DNA from: Planktothrix sp. PCC 11201
GTDB taxonomy: Bacteria; Cyanobacteriota; Cyanobacteriia; Cyanobacteriales; Microcoleaceae
Reading direction: 5' to 3'
Assembly (NCBI RefSeq): GCF_900009135.1
Contig: NZ_LT797704.1
Span: 1 to 64,000, forward strand
Length of the DNA stretch: 64,000 nt
Below the pieces are notes generated by a model. The model made no database searches, was not told the DNA's origin, and saw only the letters and a list, made by a program, of their open reading frames with translations. How positions within the stretch are numbered: the first letter of the stretch is position 1; the number at the start of each line of letters is the position of its first letter. Shown piece after piece: positions 1 to 9,123 of the stretch. The translations under genes were made by a program, and so were the position numbers.

Positions 1-319
1 CGCTATAGGTAAATACTTACTGTGAGCAGCTTTTAGCTTTCAAGAATGTCCTAATAGATGTGGCGACTGCTATACCATCAAATTGCGGACGCTGACTCTA
101 ATATAGGTTTTTGCGATCAAAAATCACTATGTTTTATTATAAAGGTTTGTGAAAAAGTCACCCAAACTTTTATAATATTAAGTTAGAATATGATATCCTG
201 ACAGTTGGGTGTTCGTAATTATTCACATCTATAAAACGTTGTCGATGCTCTAGCCCCCGGCTTTTGCGCTAAAGCGCAACAACGAACTCGGTTAATTTTG
301 TCAAATTTGGAAATGCAAT
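1..319. other. Left-edge intergenic region, no gene seen
   Basis: No convincing reading frame lies here on either strand. The first ~80 bases have the look of a dispersed non-coding repeat end, with GCTATA near both ends (about 2-7 and 69-74), but I cannot prove this without a second copy. A short perfect inverted repeat, TTGCGCTAAAGCGCAA, lies at about 266-281. A related CAAGCGCAACAACG segment occurs near 34300. The stretch just before recQ is AT-rich and probably carries its promoter, but no clear -35/-10 pair stands out. Confidence 0.4.
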
Positions 320-1768
320 ATGGAAGCATCTACAGACTGGCAACAGGTTAAGGCATCTTTTAAGAAAATTTGGGGTTATGATGATTTTCGACCGCCCCAA
401 GGGGAAATTATTAAGAGCTTATTAGATAAAAAAGATGCCTTAATTGTCATGCCGACTGGAGGGGGAAAATCCATCTGTTTTCAGCTTCCGGCACTATTAC
501 AAACTGGATTAACTTTAATTATATCTCCCCTGGTGGCATTAATGGAAAATCAGGTTCAGGAACTTCAAGATCTGCAACTTCCCGCCGCCTTAATTCATAG
601 TCAATTAATGCCCCAACAACGACGAAAAACTTTAAATTTAGTTGAAAAAAATCAATTAAGACTCCTCTATCTTTCCCCTGAAACTCTATTAAGTCATCCC
701 GTCTGGAATGTAATTTCTCAACCCACGGTTCAAATCAATGGTTTAATATTAGATGAAGCCCATTGTTTAGTTCAATGGGGGGATACCTTTCGCCCTGCTT
801 ATCGACGGTTAGGGGCAATTCGTTCGACTTTATTAAAACTTAAACCCTCGGGGACAAAAATTGCGATCGCGGCTTTTACCGCCACCGCTGATCTTGATGC
901 TCAAGCAACAATTCAAAGGGTTTTACAACTACAAAAACCTCAGAAATTTCTCCTGAGTCCTTATCGATCTAATTTAGAATTAAATATTAAAATAGTTTGG
1001 ACTCCTAGAGGACGACAACAACAGTTAATCCAATTTATTCAACCCAGAAAACATCAAACAGGTTTGATTTATGCTAGGACTCGTAAAGACTGTGAACAAT
1101 TAGCTCAATGGTTGCAAACAGAACAATATTCAACTGTTGCTTATCATGCTGGGTTAAGTTCAGAAGAACGCCGAAAAATTGAAAAAGATTGGTTACAGGA
1201 AAAGATTAAATTTGTGGTTTGTAGTAGTGCCTTTGGCATGGGAATTAATAAGAGTAACGTGAGATGGGTATGCCATTTTCAAGCCCCTTTTTTATTATCA
1301 GAATATATTCAAGAAGTGGGACGGGCGGGGAGAGATGGTAAACCGGCGATCGCTTTAACTATTATTAGCGAACCGACGGGTTTTTTCTATCCCGAAGATA
1401 AACAACGACAAAAATATTTAATCGAAAATCTAGAAAAACAATATCAATCGGCAAATCAATTAATTAAAAAACTCCCAGCAACGGGAAACATAGAAACCCT
1501 ATCTGAACAATTTAAAAATAGTGCGATCGCCCTTTCTATTTTACACGCTCAAGGACGATTAATCTGGCGAAATCCCTTTGATTATGAAATTATATCCCAA
1601 CCTGCAAAATTGCATCAAGATCAAAATAGTAAAGCCATTAAACAAATGAATCAATACTTAAAAACCCGTGATTGTCGGTGGAAGTTTTTATTACAAGCGT
1701 TTGGGTTTAATTTAGAAAATCAGTTTCCAGGATGTGGTCATTGCGATCGGTGTAAATCTTCTCGTTAA
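320..1768 (+). CDS. recQ: RecQ-family ATP-dependent DNA helicase, short form
   Basis: Superfamily 2 3'-5' DNA helicase, expected to unwind forked or recombining DNA. The Walker A motif MPTGGGKS is at about residues 44-51, the DEAH box (LDEAH) at 144-148, and the arginine-finger motif GRAGRDG in the second RecA lobe. The C-terminus holds the RecQ zinc-binding cysteines (C452, C472, C475, C478) and then stops after four residues. The winged-helix (RQC) and HRDC domains of standard RecQ (~600 aa) are therefore missing. Helicase function is likely, but DNA-structure preference may differ from E. coli RecQ. The ATG at 320 is the only sensible start, directly before the conserved N-terminal helix. 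It is followed 49 bases later by a HigA-type gene on the same strand. Confidence 0.93.
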   Translation: MEASTDWQQVKASFKKIWGYDDFRPPQGEIIKSLLDKKDALIVMPTGGGKSICFQLPALLQTGLTLIISPLVALMENQVQELQDLQLPAALIHSQLMPQQRRKTLNLVEKNQLRLLYLSPETLLSHPVWNVISQPTVQINGLILDEAHCLVQWGDTFRPAYRRLGAIRSTLLKLKPSGTKIAIAAFTATADLDAQATIQRVLQLQKPQKFLLSPYRSNLELNIKIVWTPRGRQQQLIQFIQPRKHQTGLIYARTRKDCEQLAQWLQTEQYSTVAYHAGLSSEERRKIEKDWLQEKIKFVVCSSAFGMGINKSNVRWVCHFQAPFLLSEYIQEVGRAGRDGKPAIALTIISEPTGFFYPEDKQRQKYLIENLEKQYQSANQLIKKLPATGNIETLSEQFKNSAIALSILHAQGRLIWRNPFDYEIISQPAKLHQDQNSKAIKQMNQYLKTRDCRWKFLLQAFGFNLENQFPGCGHCDRCKSSR

Positions 1769-1817
1769 TCATCGTATAATTGGGTAAATTATATCCATCT
1801 GTGGGTTTTTGTTGTCT

Positions 1818-2108
1818 ATGTTACCTCAAAACCGAATTCCCGCCCATCCTGGGAAAATTTTATCGGAAGAATTTATTATTCCCTTAAACTTAACTCCAGT
1901 GGCTTTAGCGGAACATTTGAGGGTTCCGGTGCAGCAAATTAATGAAATTGTCAAAGGAAAACAAGGGATTACACCGGAAACAGCTTGGTTATTGGCTCAA
2001 TCTTTCCAAACTTCTCCTGAGTTTTGGATGAATTTACAAATTCAATATGATTTGGCTTTAAATCAACCTACAATTAAAACACCCCCGATTATTTTATCTA
2101 GTTCTTAA
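1818..2108 (+). CDS. higA: HigA-family addiction module antitoxin (orphan)
   Basis: Small XRE-type helix-turn-helix protein. The opening HPGKILSEEFIIPLNL and the central helix-turn-helix with EIVKGKQGITPETAWLLAQ, then SPEFWMNLQ, are hallmarks of the HigA/VapI antitoxin family, which binds its own promoter and neutralises HigB mRNA interferase. No HigB-like frame lies upstream (the gap to recQ is 49 bases) or downstream, so this is an orphan and may act only as a DNA-binding regulator. ATG 1818 is preferred to a TTG three codons upstream. The family call is confident; antitoxin activity is inference. Confidence 0.85.
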   Translation: MLPQNRIPAHPGKILSEEFIIPLNLTPVALAEHLRVPVQQINEIVKGKQGITPETAWLLAQSFQTSPEFWMNLQIQYDLALNQPTIKTPPIILSSS

Positions 2109-2210
2109 AGTCGGATGGCAATATATTGGGGAAATCTAAAATAGCAGTTATTCAAGTCCCCCTAACGATAAAAAGTTAGGATTTTAATACAAACCAATCA
2201 AATCATCATC

Positions 2211-2840
2211 ATGGAAAACAACACAACTACTGAATCAACTCTCACCGCCGAACAACACCGTTTAAAAATGCAACGGCGCAAAGAAATTCAGGATCAACGA
2301 GTGGCAGAACGCAGTCAAACTAAAGGATTAATTATTGTTAATACCGGAAATGGAAAAGGAAAAACCACCGCCGCTTTAGGGATGGTTTTACGGTCTTTGG
2401 GTCATGGCTATCGGGTGGCTATTATTCAGTTTATTAAAGGCGCCTGGGAACCCGCAGAAAAGGCGGTTTTTAGTAAATGGCCGGAACAATTAGAATTTCA
2501 TGCGTTAGGAGAGGGCTTTACTTGGGAAACCCAAGATCGAGATCGAGATATGGAAAAAACCCGGGAAGCCTGGAATTTAGCCCTAACTTTTATTAGAAAT
2601 TCTGAGTTTAAATTAATTTTACTCGATGAAATTAATATCGCCATTAAACTAGGTTATTTACCCGTTGAAGATGTCTTGTCTGGAATTGCAGAAAAGGCTG
2701 AGGATACCCACATTATTTTAACGGGTCGAGGCGCTCCCCAGGCTTTAATTGAACAGGCAGATTTGGTGACAGAAATGTCTTTAATTAAACATCCTTTTCG
2801 GGAACAAGGTATTAAAGCTCAACCTGGGATAGAATTTTAA
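2211..2840 (+). CDS. cobO: Cob(I)alamin adenosyltransferase (CobO/BtuR type)
   Basis: Transfers the 5'-deoxyadenosyl group of ATP to the corrinoid cobalt in coenzyme B12 or pseudo-B12 synthesis or salvage. The P-loop GNGKGKTT is at residues 46-53, preceded by a basic N-terminal helix (residues 13-36) typical of CobO. The motifs VAIIQFIKGAW, LLDEIN and LTGRGAP are all present, and 209 aa is the normal length. The gene stands alone here; other corrinoid genes (cbiET, cobK) lie ~40 kb away in this window, so the pathway is dispersed. No cobalamin riboswitch is visible in the 100-base leader, which does contain a weak CCTAAC/GTTAGG hairpin. Confidence 0.93.
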   Translation: MENNTTTESTLTAEQHRLKMQRRKEIQDQRVAERSQTKGLIIVNTGNGKGKTTAALGMVLRSLGHGYRVAIIQFIKGAWEPAEKAVFSKWPEQLEFHALGEGFTWETQDRDRDMEKTREAWNLALTFIRNSEFKLILLDEINIAIKLGYLPVEDVLSGIAEKAEDTHIILTGRGAPQALIEQADLVTEMSLIKHPFREQGIKAQPGIEF

Positions 2841-2876
2841 ATACCGATTTCATATTGCCTGAATAGGCTTCATTCC

Positions 2877-2943
2877 CAGGGGCGAGTTCATCCCAAGTGA
2901 GGTAATTAACAAAGATTTAATTGAGTCCTTCAGGACTCACTAC
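2877..2943. repeat. Diverged palindromic repeat element
   Basis: The segment GGGGCGAGTT...ATTAACAAAGAT matches, at many positions and in the same order, the 62-bp inverted-repeat element at 54828-54889, which also has GGGGCGGGTT and ATTAACAAAGAT. It runs into a second small palindrome, GAGTCCTTCAGGACTC (2923-2938), followed by ACTAC. The latter is the GAG...CTCACTAC type seen again near 13.6, 60.8 and 63.8 kb. It lies between the convergent cobO and aat genes and could act as a bidirectional terminator. Confidence 0.55.
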
Positions 2944-2954
2944 TTGAGTAATAA

Positions 2955-3533
2955 TTAAATCAGAGAACAGGGTTGATTAATTGCTTTTTTTAAGAGAGTT
3001 TTATACTCTTTATTTTTAATAATATAAGAGCCAAATCTTTCGAGGTGAGGATTATTCATTTGAGCATCAAATAAAATAAACTTTTTCTCTCTTAACCGTT
3101 CAACTAACTTAACCATTGCCACTTTGGAACCATCGGGGATTCTAAAAAACATTGATTCTCCAATAAAAGCCCCACCAATGACAATTCCTAATATGCCTCC
3201 AGCTAATTGATCTCCTTGCCAAGTTTCGAAACTATGGGCAAATCCAGCCTCGTTTAAGGCATGATAAATTTCTTTTAATTCTGATGAAATCCAAGTTTCT
3301 TCTCGATTGGCGCAGCCTTCTACAACGCCAGTAAAATCTCGATTAATGGCGACAGTAAACCGATTTTGATTCAAAACCCGTTGCAAAGAACTCGGATAGC
3401 GAAATCGTCCATCTAAGGGAATTAGAGCCCGTTCTCGACTAGAATACCATTCCAAGCTATGTTCCCCATCATTTGCCATCAAAAAGTATCCTGCTGCATA
3501 CCCTTGAATAATTGCGTTGACATCATATTGCAT
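2955..3533 (-). CDS. aat: Leucyl/phenylalanyl-tRNA--protein transferase
   Basis: Adds Leu or Phe from aminoacyl-tRNA to N-terminal Arg or Lys of proteins, making N-degrons for ClpS/ClpAP-type degradation. The family pattern is clear: YAAGYFLM near the N-terminus, then a central GGILGIVIGGAFIGESMF, followed by a Ser/Lys-rich stretch and NPHLERFGS near the end. At 192 aa it is in the short range of the family. I start at ATG 3533; a TTG three codons upstream is less likely. It is convergent with cobO and divergent from the unknown gene that starts at 3589. Confidence 0.93.
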   Translation of the reverse strand: MQYDVNAIIQGYAAGYFLMANDGEHSLEWYSSRERALIPLDGRFRYPSSLQRVLNQNRFTVAINRDFTGVVEGCANREETWISSELKEIYHALNEAGFAHSFETWQGDQLAGGILGIVIGGAFIGESMFFRIPDGSKVAMVKLVERLREKKFILFDAQMNNPHLERFGSYIIKNKEYKTLLKKAINQPCSLI

Positions 3534-3588
3534 AGGTGACAAACTTTGCTATACTTTGGTTAATATACTAAGGAGTATTGTCTCATCT

Positions 3589-4008
3589 ATGCTAAACCTT
3601 AACTCATCCTTTATGTTAGAGAGTACCTTAACAAAACTTCTCAACAAAACCGAGAAAACCTGGGGTTATCTCCAAGTCTATCAAAGAGGAGAATTATATT
3701 ATCTCACCATCCCCGGATATGGAGACGATATTCTAAAATTCAGAGGTAATGATTCCACCTATTCCTATCAATTATATTGGTATAAACGTCCCGATCCTTC
3801 AGTCTTTGTAGAGGCAAAAGTCCAAAAAACCTATAGGAGAGAAACAAAGACCTACGACAAAGCTAAGAGTTTTCAGATTTGTTTTAAAAAAGAAGCTAAT
3901 CCCATTGAATCCTCAATTAATCGGTTATTTGCCGAATTAATTAAAACCAAAATATCAGAAGAATATAAGAGTAAAGATTCTCCGATTATTACCCTAGTTC
4001 AAGACTAG
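3589..4008 (+). CDS. Conserved-looking hypothetical protein
   Basis: I do not recognise this 139-residue protein. It is soluble, with no signal peptide or membrane segment. The middle is Tyr-rich (YLQVYQRGELYYLTIPGYGDD) and probably beta-strand, followed by a basic region and an alpha-helical C-terminus (NRLFAELIKTKISEEY). The open frame extends back to 3517, into aat, but an AAGGAG ribosome-binding site at 3570-3575 supports the ATG at 3589. The coding look (AT-rich third positions, stable frame) matches its neighbours. Confidence 0.6.
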   Translation: MLNLNSSFMLESTLTKLLNKTEKTWGYLQVYQRGELYYLTIPGYGDDILKFRGNDSTYSYQLYWYKRPDPSVFVEAKVQKTYRRETKTYDKAKSFQICFKKEANPIESSINRLFAELIKTKISEEYKSKDSPIITLVQD

Positions 4009-4147
4009 AATCAGAGTGTATATTTGTGGGGGCAGGTTTTCCCCAATCTATCCTACTCACAGAAAACTCAATAAAACCCGCCCGAACCCAATTTTGAAAA
4101 CAGCATAAAAACAGGTTAAATAAAATTGAAAAATCCTTAACAAACTT

Positions 4148-4501
4148 ATGAATGAACCGATTGCACCCATCACCTTACCCCCCAGTGAGAATTTGCAACA
4201 GGAAGGGGAATGGTTAAAACAAACCTTAAATCGTTGGTTGGATGAACAATTTATCCCTGAAGTAGTGAATGAAACTATTGCACAGCGGGCTGCTCAAATT
4301 TATGTTCGTCAACGGATGGAAGGGGAAAATGATGTGGGTTCTTTGGTGCTGGCGATTGTGACTGAAATGGAATCTTTTGATTTTTCTAAAAGTTTTTTTG
4401 GGGAATTTGTGATCGCCAATGCGGTCAGCGATTTGTTATTAGATAGCTTAGGAATTGAACGCTGTTGTGGACGCTCTACATTCCCAGACTCTCTGGCTTA
4501 G
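4148..4501 (+). CDS. Small acidic hypothetical protein
   Basis: Unrecognised 117-residue acidic protein. It is mostly helical (EGEWLKQTLNRWLDEQFIPEVVNETIAQRAAQIYVRQRM), with a GENDVGSLVLAIVTEME segment and a C-terminus containing two adjacent Cys (ERCCGRS). No signal or membrane segment is visible. The ATG at 4148 directly follows an AT-rich leader. Codon use resembles neighbouring core genes, so it is probably a real cyanobacterial gene; I assign no function. Confidence 0.6.
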   Translation: MNEPIAPITLPPSENLQQEGEWLKQTLNRWLDEQFIPEVVNETIAQRAAQIYVRQRMEGENDVGSLVLAIVTEMESFDFSKSFFGEFVIANAVSDLLLDSLGIERCCGRSTFPDSLA

Positions 4502-4903
4502 TTAAACGACCAGTGCTCTATGTCCTCCCATAAAATGACTGAAAATTCCTGTTTTACGGGGGATGACGGGAAAATGTTGGACATTGGCTTAAATCTTAAA
4601 GTTTTCTGACCGACAGGTTGACCCCGAAAGGTAGTAAAGTACGAGAACAGGGTGGGATTGAACTTGGGCTGATCGGTAGACGGAGGATTCCATCTGGCTA
4701 TGACAACTTGCAGCAAAAATGGCGATGGAAGCCGACTTTACCGCCAAAGCATAAACTTTCACTGATTAGGTTCCAAGATCCTCTGTAAACTTTCAATTTA
4801 TCAACTTATTTTATCAATCGGAAAAGCAATCTCTGGTTTTCCGTAATCTCCTTTTAAAATCCTGTAGACCCCTTTTAATTAAACCTTAAAATCTTTTTCA
4901 ATC
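4502..4903. other. Intergenic stretch without a supported gene
   Basis: About 400 bases between the acidic small protein and the RNase III-like gene. A minus-strand 72-codon frame (4716-4498) exists, but it lacks a ribosome-binding site, known motifs and coding-like codon use, so I do not call it. The composition is less AT-rich up to about 4740, then strongly AT-rich before 4904. This could mean a decayed gene followed by a promoter region. Confidence 0.35.
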
Positions 4904-5527
4904 ATGATTAATCCAAACTTTATCAAACACCAAATTGAAATTAATTCCTTTACTCATCAAGAGTTATTGGAAATTGCCCTAACCCATCCCGATGCGATTG
5001 GAGAAAACCTAGATTTAACACCCAAGGAAAGGAAACTCCGAACCTTGGAATATTGGGGAATTACTCACTTGGGTTCTAACTTGTTTAGCCAGATGGTGAG
5101 TGATTATTTACATCTGCACTATTCCCACTTAGGAGAAGCAACCCGGACACTTTTAAAAAGTGATTTAGTTAGTCCCATAATTCTAGCAAAATTGGCGTTA
5201 AAAATCAAGATTGATCAAGGGAGTGATTTGGGAAAAAACTATCCTTTAAAACCGGAGTTTGAACAACAAAAAATATTGTCAGAAATGTTTGAAGCCTTAG
5301 TGGGTGCGATTTATTTAGAGTGGGATCGAGATTTTGAGAAAACCTATAATTGGTTAGTTAATCAATTTATTGCCAAGGTGGTAAATCAAATTCTGATGGA
5401 TTTGTTTGTTGAATTTGTCCCAGCTGCGGATTGGGATGCTAACTTTTATCCTTGGTTTGGTTCCAATCATTTAACCTGTCCTTCTAAAAAATCCACATCC
5501 CAATCAACCTGTATTTTCTGCTCCTAA
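4904..5527 (+). CDS. RNase III-fold protein with degenerate active site
   Basis: The order of motifs follows the RNase III catalytic domain: ALTHPDAIGEN (residues 26-35), RTLEYWGITHL (46-56) in place of ERLEFLGDAVL, KSDLVSPIILAKLA (85-98), and ILSEMFEALVGAIYLEWD (124-141) in place of ILADxFEALIGAIYLD. Three of the four canonical acidic residues are changed: first Glu to Arg46, Asp to Ile53, second Asp to Glu127. Glu49 and Glu130 remain. No double-stranded-RNA-binding domain follows. Cleavage activity is therefore unlikely; an RNA-binding or dimer-partner role is inference. The C-terminus after residue ~187 may be frameshifted in an A6 run. Confidence 0.75.
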   Translation: MINPNFIKHQIEINSFTHQELLEIALTHPDAIGENLDLTPKERKLRTLEYWGITHLGSNLFSQMVSDYLHLHYSHLGEATRTLLKSDLVSPIILAKLALKIKIDQGSDLGKNYPLKPEFEQQKILSEMFEALVGAIYLEWDRDFEKTYNWLVNQFIAKVVNQILMDLFVEFVPAADWDANFYPWFGSNHLTCPSKKSTSQSTCIFCS

Positions 5528-5611
5528 AATATCAGACCCTGAAGATCAACCGATCATTTGTACTTCAAATTATGAGTACACTTGAGAACAACAAAAATTT
5601 TGAAATATTGA

Positions 5612-5944
5612 ATGCAATCACTTGTTTTCTTTTTAGTAGCAGCTTTGGGAGAAATCTCTGGCTGCTATACTTTTTGGGCATGGCTACGCCTGGGAAAAAG
5701 CATTTTCTGGCTGATTCCTGGCGGAATAGCATTGATTATTTTTGCCTCAGCTTTGACTAGGGTTGATGCTTCCTATGCGGGCCGAACCTATGCAGCTTAT
5801 GGTGGAATTTATATCCTTTCATCTATCTTTTGGCTATGGATAGTTGAAGGAGTAAAACCTGACCGATGGGACTTAATGGGGGCAATAATTTGTCTGGTGG
5901 GTACAATTGTGATTCTATTTGCTCCCCATAGAAATACTTTTTGA
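5612..5944 (+). CDS. YnfA/UPF0060 family small membrane protein
   Basis: Four predicted transmembrane helices in 110 residues, with the family signatures [18 protein letters not shown] and [18 protein letters not shown], then [18 protein letters not shown]. The UPF0060 family is related to small multidrug-resistance-type transporters, but no physiological substrate is established. The start ATG 5612 is consistent with the first helix starting at residue 3. It is convergent with frmA, which ends 12 bases away. An alternate-frame 62-codon reading of the same DNA is a shadow. Confidence 0.9.
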   Translation: MQSLVFFLVAALGEISGCYTFWAWLRLGKSIFWLIPGGIALIIFASALTRVDASYAGRTYAAYGGIYILSSIFWLWIVEGVKPDRWDLMGAIICLVGTIVILFAPHRNTF

Positions 5945-5955
5945 TCCTGTCCGAT

Positions 5956-7068
<1,113 letters not shown>

Positions 7069-7090
7069 TTATTTTTGATTCGGGGATAAT

Positions 7091-8449
7091 ATGAACTCTA
7101 ATTCTTCCACTTTAGAAGCAATTGCCCGTTTTTTCAACTTTCGAGAACTTCAGACTAATTTTAGGATTGAAATTATAGCCGGGTTCACAACTTTTATGAC
7201 CATGGCTTATATTTTAATTGTCAATCCTGCTATTTTATCCAATGCTATTTTCCTACAAACATCGGGGGATTTATTTGGAGAATTAGCGATAGCAACCGCC
7301 CTGGCTTCTGCCTTAGCAACGTTAGTTATGGGATTATATGCTAAATATCCCTTTGCTTTAGCCCCAGGAATGGGATTAAACGCCTATTTTGCCTTTTCGG
7401 TGGTGTTAAAATTAGGCATTCCTTGGCGGGTGGCGTTAGCTGCTATTTTAATTGAAGGCTTAATTTTTATCGCCTTAACCCTGAGTCAATTTAGAACTAA
7501 AATTATCACCGCTATTCCTGAAGGAATTAAACACGCCGTCGCCGCCGGAATTGGTTTATTTATTGCCTATATTGCCTTGACGGGTGCAAAAATTATTGTG
7601 ACTGATGTAGCCACCACCACCACATTAGGAAACTTAAATGATCCGATTGTATTAATTACAATTGCCGGAATTTTGATTACTTCTGCTTTAATTGTCCGTC
7701 GAGTTACCGGGGCGTTATTACTAGGAATTTTAGCCACAGCCGGGTTAGGATGGATTCTAGGAATTGTTCCTTGGCCCCAAGGAATTATCGGTTTACCTCA
7801 ATTACCTGTGGATTTATTCGGTCAGGGAATTATTGGGTTAAAACAAGTTTTAGAAGTGAATTTTTTCCAGATATTTACAATTACTTTTGTATTTTTCTTT
7901 GTAGATTTATTTGATACGGTAGGCACTCTAACGGGGTTAGGAATGAAAGCAGGTTATATTAATCAACAGGGGGAATTTCCTAGGGTTACAGAAGCATTTA
8001 TGGCCGATGCGGTGGGAACTACCACAGGGGCAATTTTTGGGACTTCAACGGTAACTACTTATATTGAATCCGCATCGGGAATTTCTGAAGGGGGAAGAAG
8101 TGGATTTACGGCTGTAGTTGTGGCAATATTATTCACAATTTCGATATTTTTTATTCCCCTATTATCAGCTATTCCCAGTTTTGCTACAGCCCCGGCTTTA
8201 ATTATTGTGGGGGTGTTAATGATGGGGAGTGTTCAATATATTCGCTGGGATGACCCGGCAGAATCTATTCCGGCGTTTTTAACAATTTTTATGATGCCTT
8301 TAAGTTATTCCATCGCCGATGGTCTAGCCGTTGGTTTAATTACTTATCCTTTGATTAAATCCTGTCAAGGCAAGTTTCATGAAACCAATATTTCTATGTG
8401 GATTTTAGCGGTTATTTTTATTTTGAAGTTTGTGTTTGTGGGAAAATAA
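7091..8449 (+). CDS. NCS2/AzgA-type purine (adenine/guanine/hypoxanthine) permease
   Basis: Multi-helix inner-membrane nucleobase transporter, 452 aa with about 12-14 hydrophobic segments. Diagnostic motifs are APGMGLNAYFAF near residue 97, VDLFDTVGTLTGLG in the middle, and TSTVTTYIESASGISEGGRSG. These place it in the AzgA-like branch (E. coli AdeP/GhxP, B. subtilis PbuG) rather than with uracil/xanthine permeases. Proton symport is known for the family. Exact substrate preference cannot be read from sequence. No purine riboswitch is possible in the 25-base gap to frmA unless the start is downstream. Confidence 0.92.
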   Translation: MNSNSSTLEAIARFFNFRELQTNFRIEIIAGFTTFMTMAYILIVNPAILSNAIFLQTSGDLFGELAIATALASALATLVMGLYAKYPFALAPGMGLNAYFAFSVVLKLGIPWRVALAAILIEGLIFIALTLSQFRTKIITAIPEGIKHAVAAGIGLFIAYIALTGAKIIVTDVATTTTLGNLNDPIVLITIAGILITSALIVRRVTGALLLGILATAGLGWILGIVPWPQGIIGLPQLPVDLFGQGIIGLKQVLEVNFFQIFTITFVFFFVDLFDTVGTLTGLGMKAGYINQQGEFPRVTEAFMADAVGTTTGAIFGTSTVTTYIESASGISEGGRSGFTAVVVAILFTISIFFIPLLSAIPSFATAPALIIVGVLMMGSVQYIRWDDPAESIPAFLTIFMMPLSYSIADGLAVGLITYPLIKSCQGKFHETNISMWILAVIFILKFVFVGK

Positions 8450-8490
8450 TAATAGCTGCCATGCAGTAAGTTGATTTTACTTACTATTAC

Positions 8491-8515
8491 CTGTTCCCTA
8501 TTCCCTATTCCCTAC
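8491..8515. repeat. Short tandem heptamer repeat (STRR), TTCCCTA type
   Basis: Tandem copies of the heptamer TTCCCTA lie between two convergent genes. Such heptameric short tandem repeats are typical of filamentous cyanobacteria. A related array with TTCCCTG units is near 37894-37915. Confidence 0.75.
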
Positions 8516-9111
8516 TATAATTTACCCCCAATATAGTTTAATTTCCATAAACAACCAGACATAAAATTAGTAAAAATATGAGCTATAATTGGAACTAATA
8601 AATTACCTGTGGCGATCGCACTATACCCCAAAATAAACCCAACAACCGTTGCCCAAATCACATAAGGCCATTGTTGAGAACCACTAAAATGTAGCACCCC
8701 AAAGGCAATACTAGAAACCACTAAAGCCAGAGTTCCTAATCCCAAATCCGATAACATAACTCCTCGGAATAATAATTCCTCACTTAGTCCAGGTAATAAG
8801 CCTAACCAAATTAAATCCGGCCACAATAAAGGAGTTAAGACTAATTTTAAATAGGTATCTGCACTGCGACTATAGGCAGGCCAGATTCTATACATGACAA
8901 AACTAGCCACTGTAATTATTAATCCCACACCTAACCCCAACCCCAAACTAACCCAAGTTAAGTTAATTGGTAACAGGGTAACATGACTCAAATATAACCA
9001 AGCTTTTGCGATCGCTAATAATATAATAGCCGTCCCCCCCATGGCTATCAAAACCTGAGTCCGGGTTAAAGATTCGAGTTCAAAATTGTTGGGTGTTTTT
9101 TGTTCTACCAC
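8515..9111 (-). CDS. CPBP-family intramembrane metalloprotease (CAAX/Abi)
   Basis: Membrane protein of 198 aa with several hydrophobic helices and the three glutamate/histidine motifs of CPBP proteases: EELLFR (E111, E112), FGVLH (F137, H141) and HIFTN (H178, N182). Family members act as CAAX prenyl endopeptidases, bacteriocin-immunity factors or anti-sigma processing enzymes; which applies here is unknown. GTG 9111 is used as the start. It lies 12 bases downstream of the DUF3326 gene on the same strand, so the two are probably co-transcribed. Confidence 0.85.
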   Translation of the reverse strand: MVEQKTPNNFELESLTRTQVLIAMGGTAIILLAIAKAWLYLSHVTLLPINLTWVSLGLGLGVGLIITVASFVMYRIWPAYSRSADTYLKLVLTPLLWPDLIWLGLLPGLSEELLFRGVMLSDLGLGTLALVVSSIAFGVLHFSGSQQWPYVIWATVVGFILGYSAIATGNLLVPIIAHIFTNFMSGCLWKLNYIGGKL

Positions 9112-9123
9112 GGGAGTTAAAAA

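Noticed and set aside
2109-2210. Cobalamin riboswitch before cobO
   Set aside because: The 100-base leader is too short and lacks the B12-box sequence; only a weak CCTAAC/GTTAGG hairpin is present.
4498-4716. Minus-strand 72-codon frame in the 4.5 kb gap
   Set aside because: No ribosome-binding site, no recognised motif, odd Pro/Phe-rich composition, and it begins at the neighbour's stop. Not enough to call a gene.
5572-5760. 62-codon frame overlapping the YnfA-type gene
   Set aside because: Out of frame with the clear UPF0060 protein and without membrane pattern of its own.
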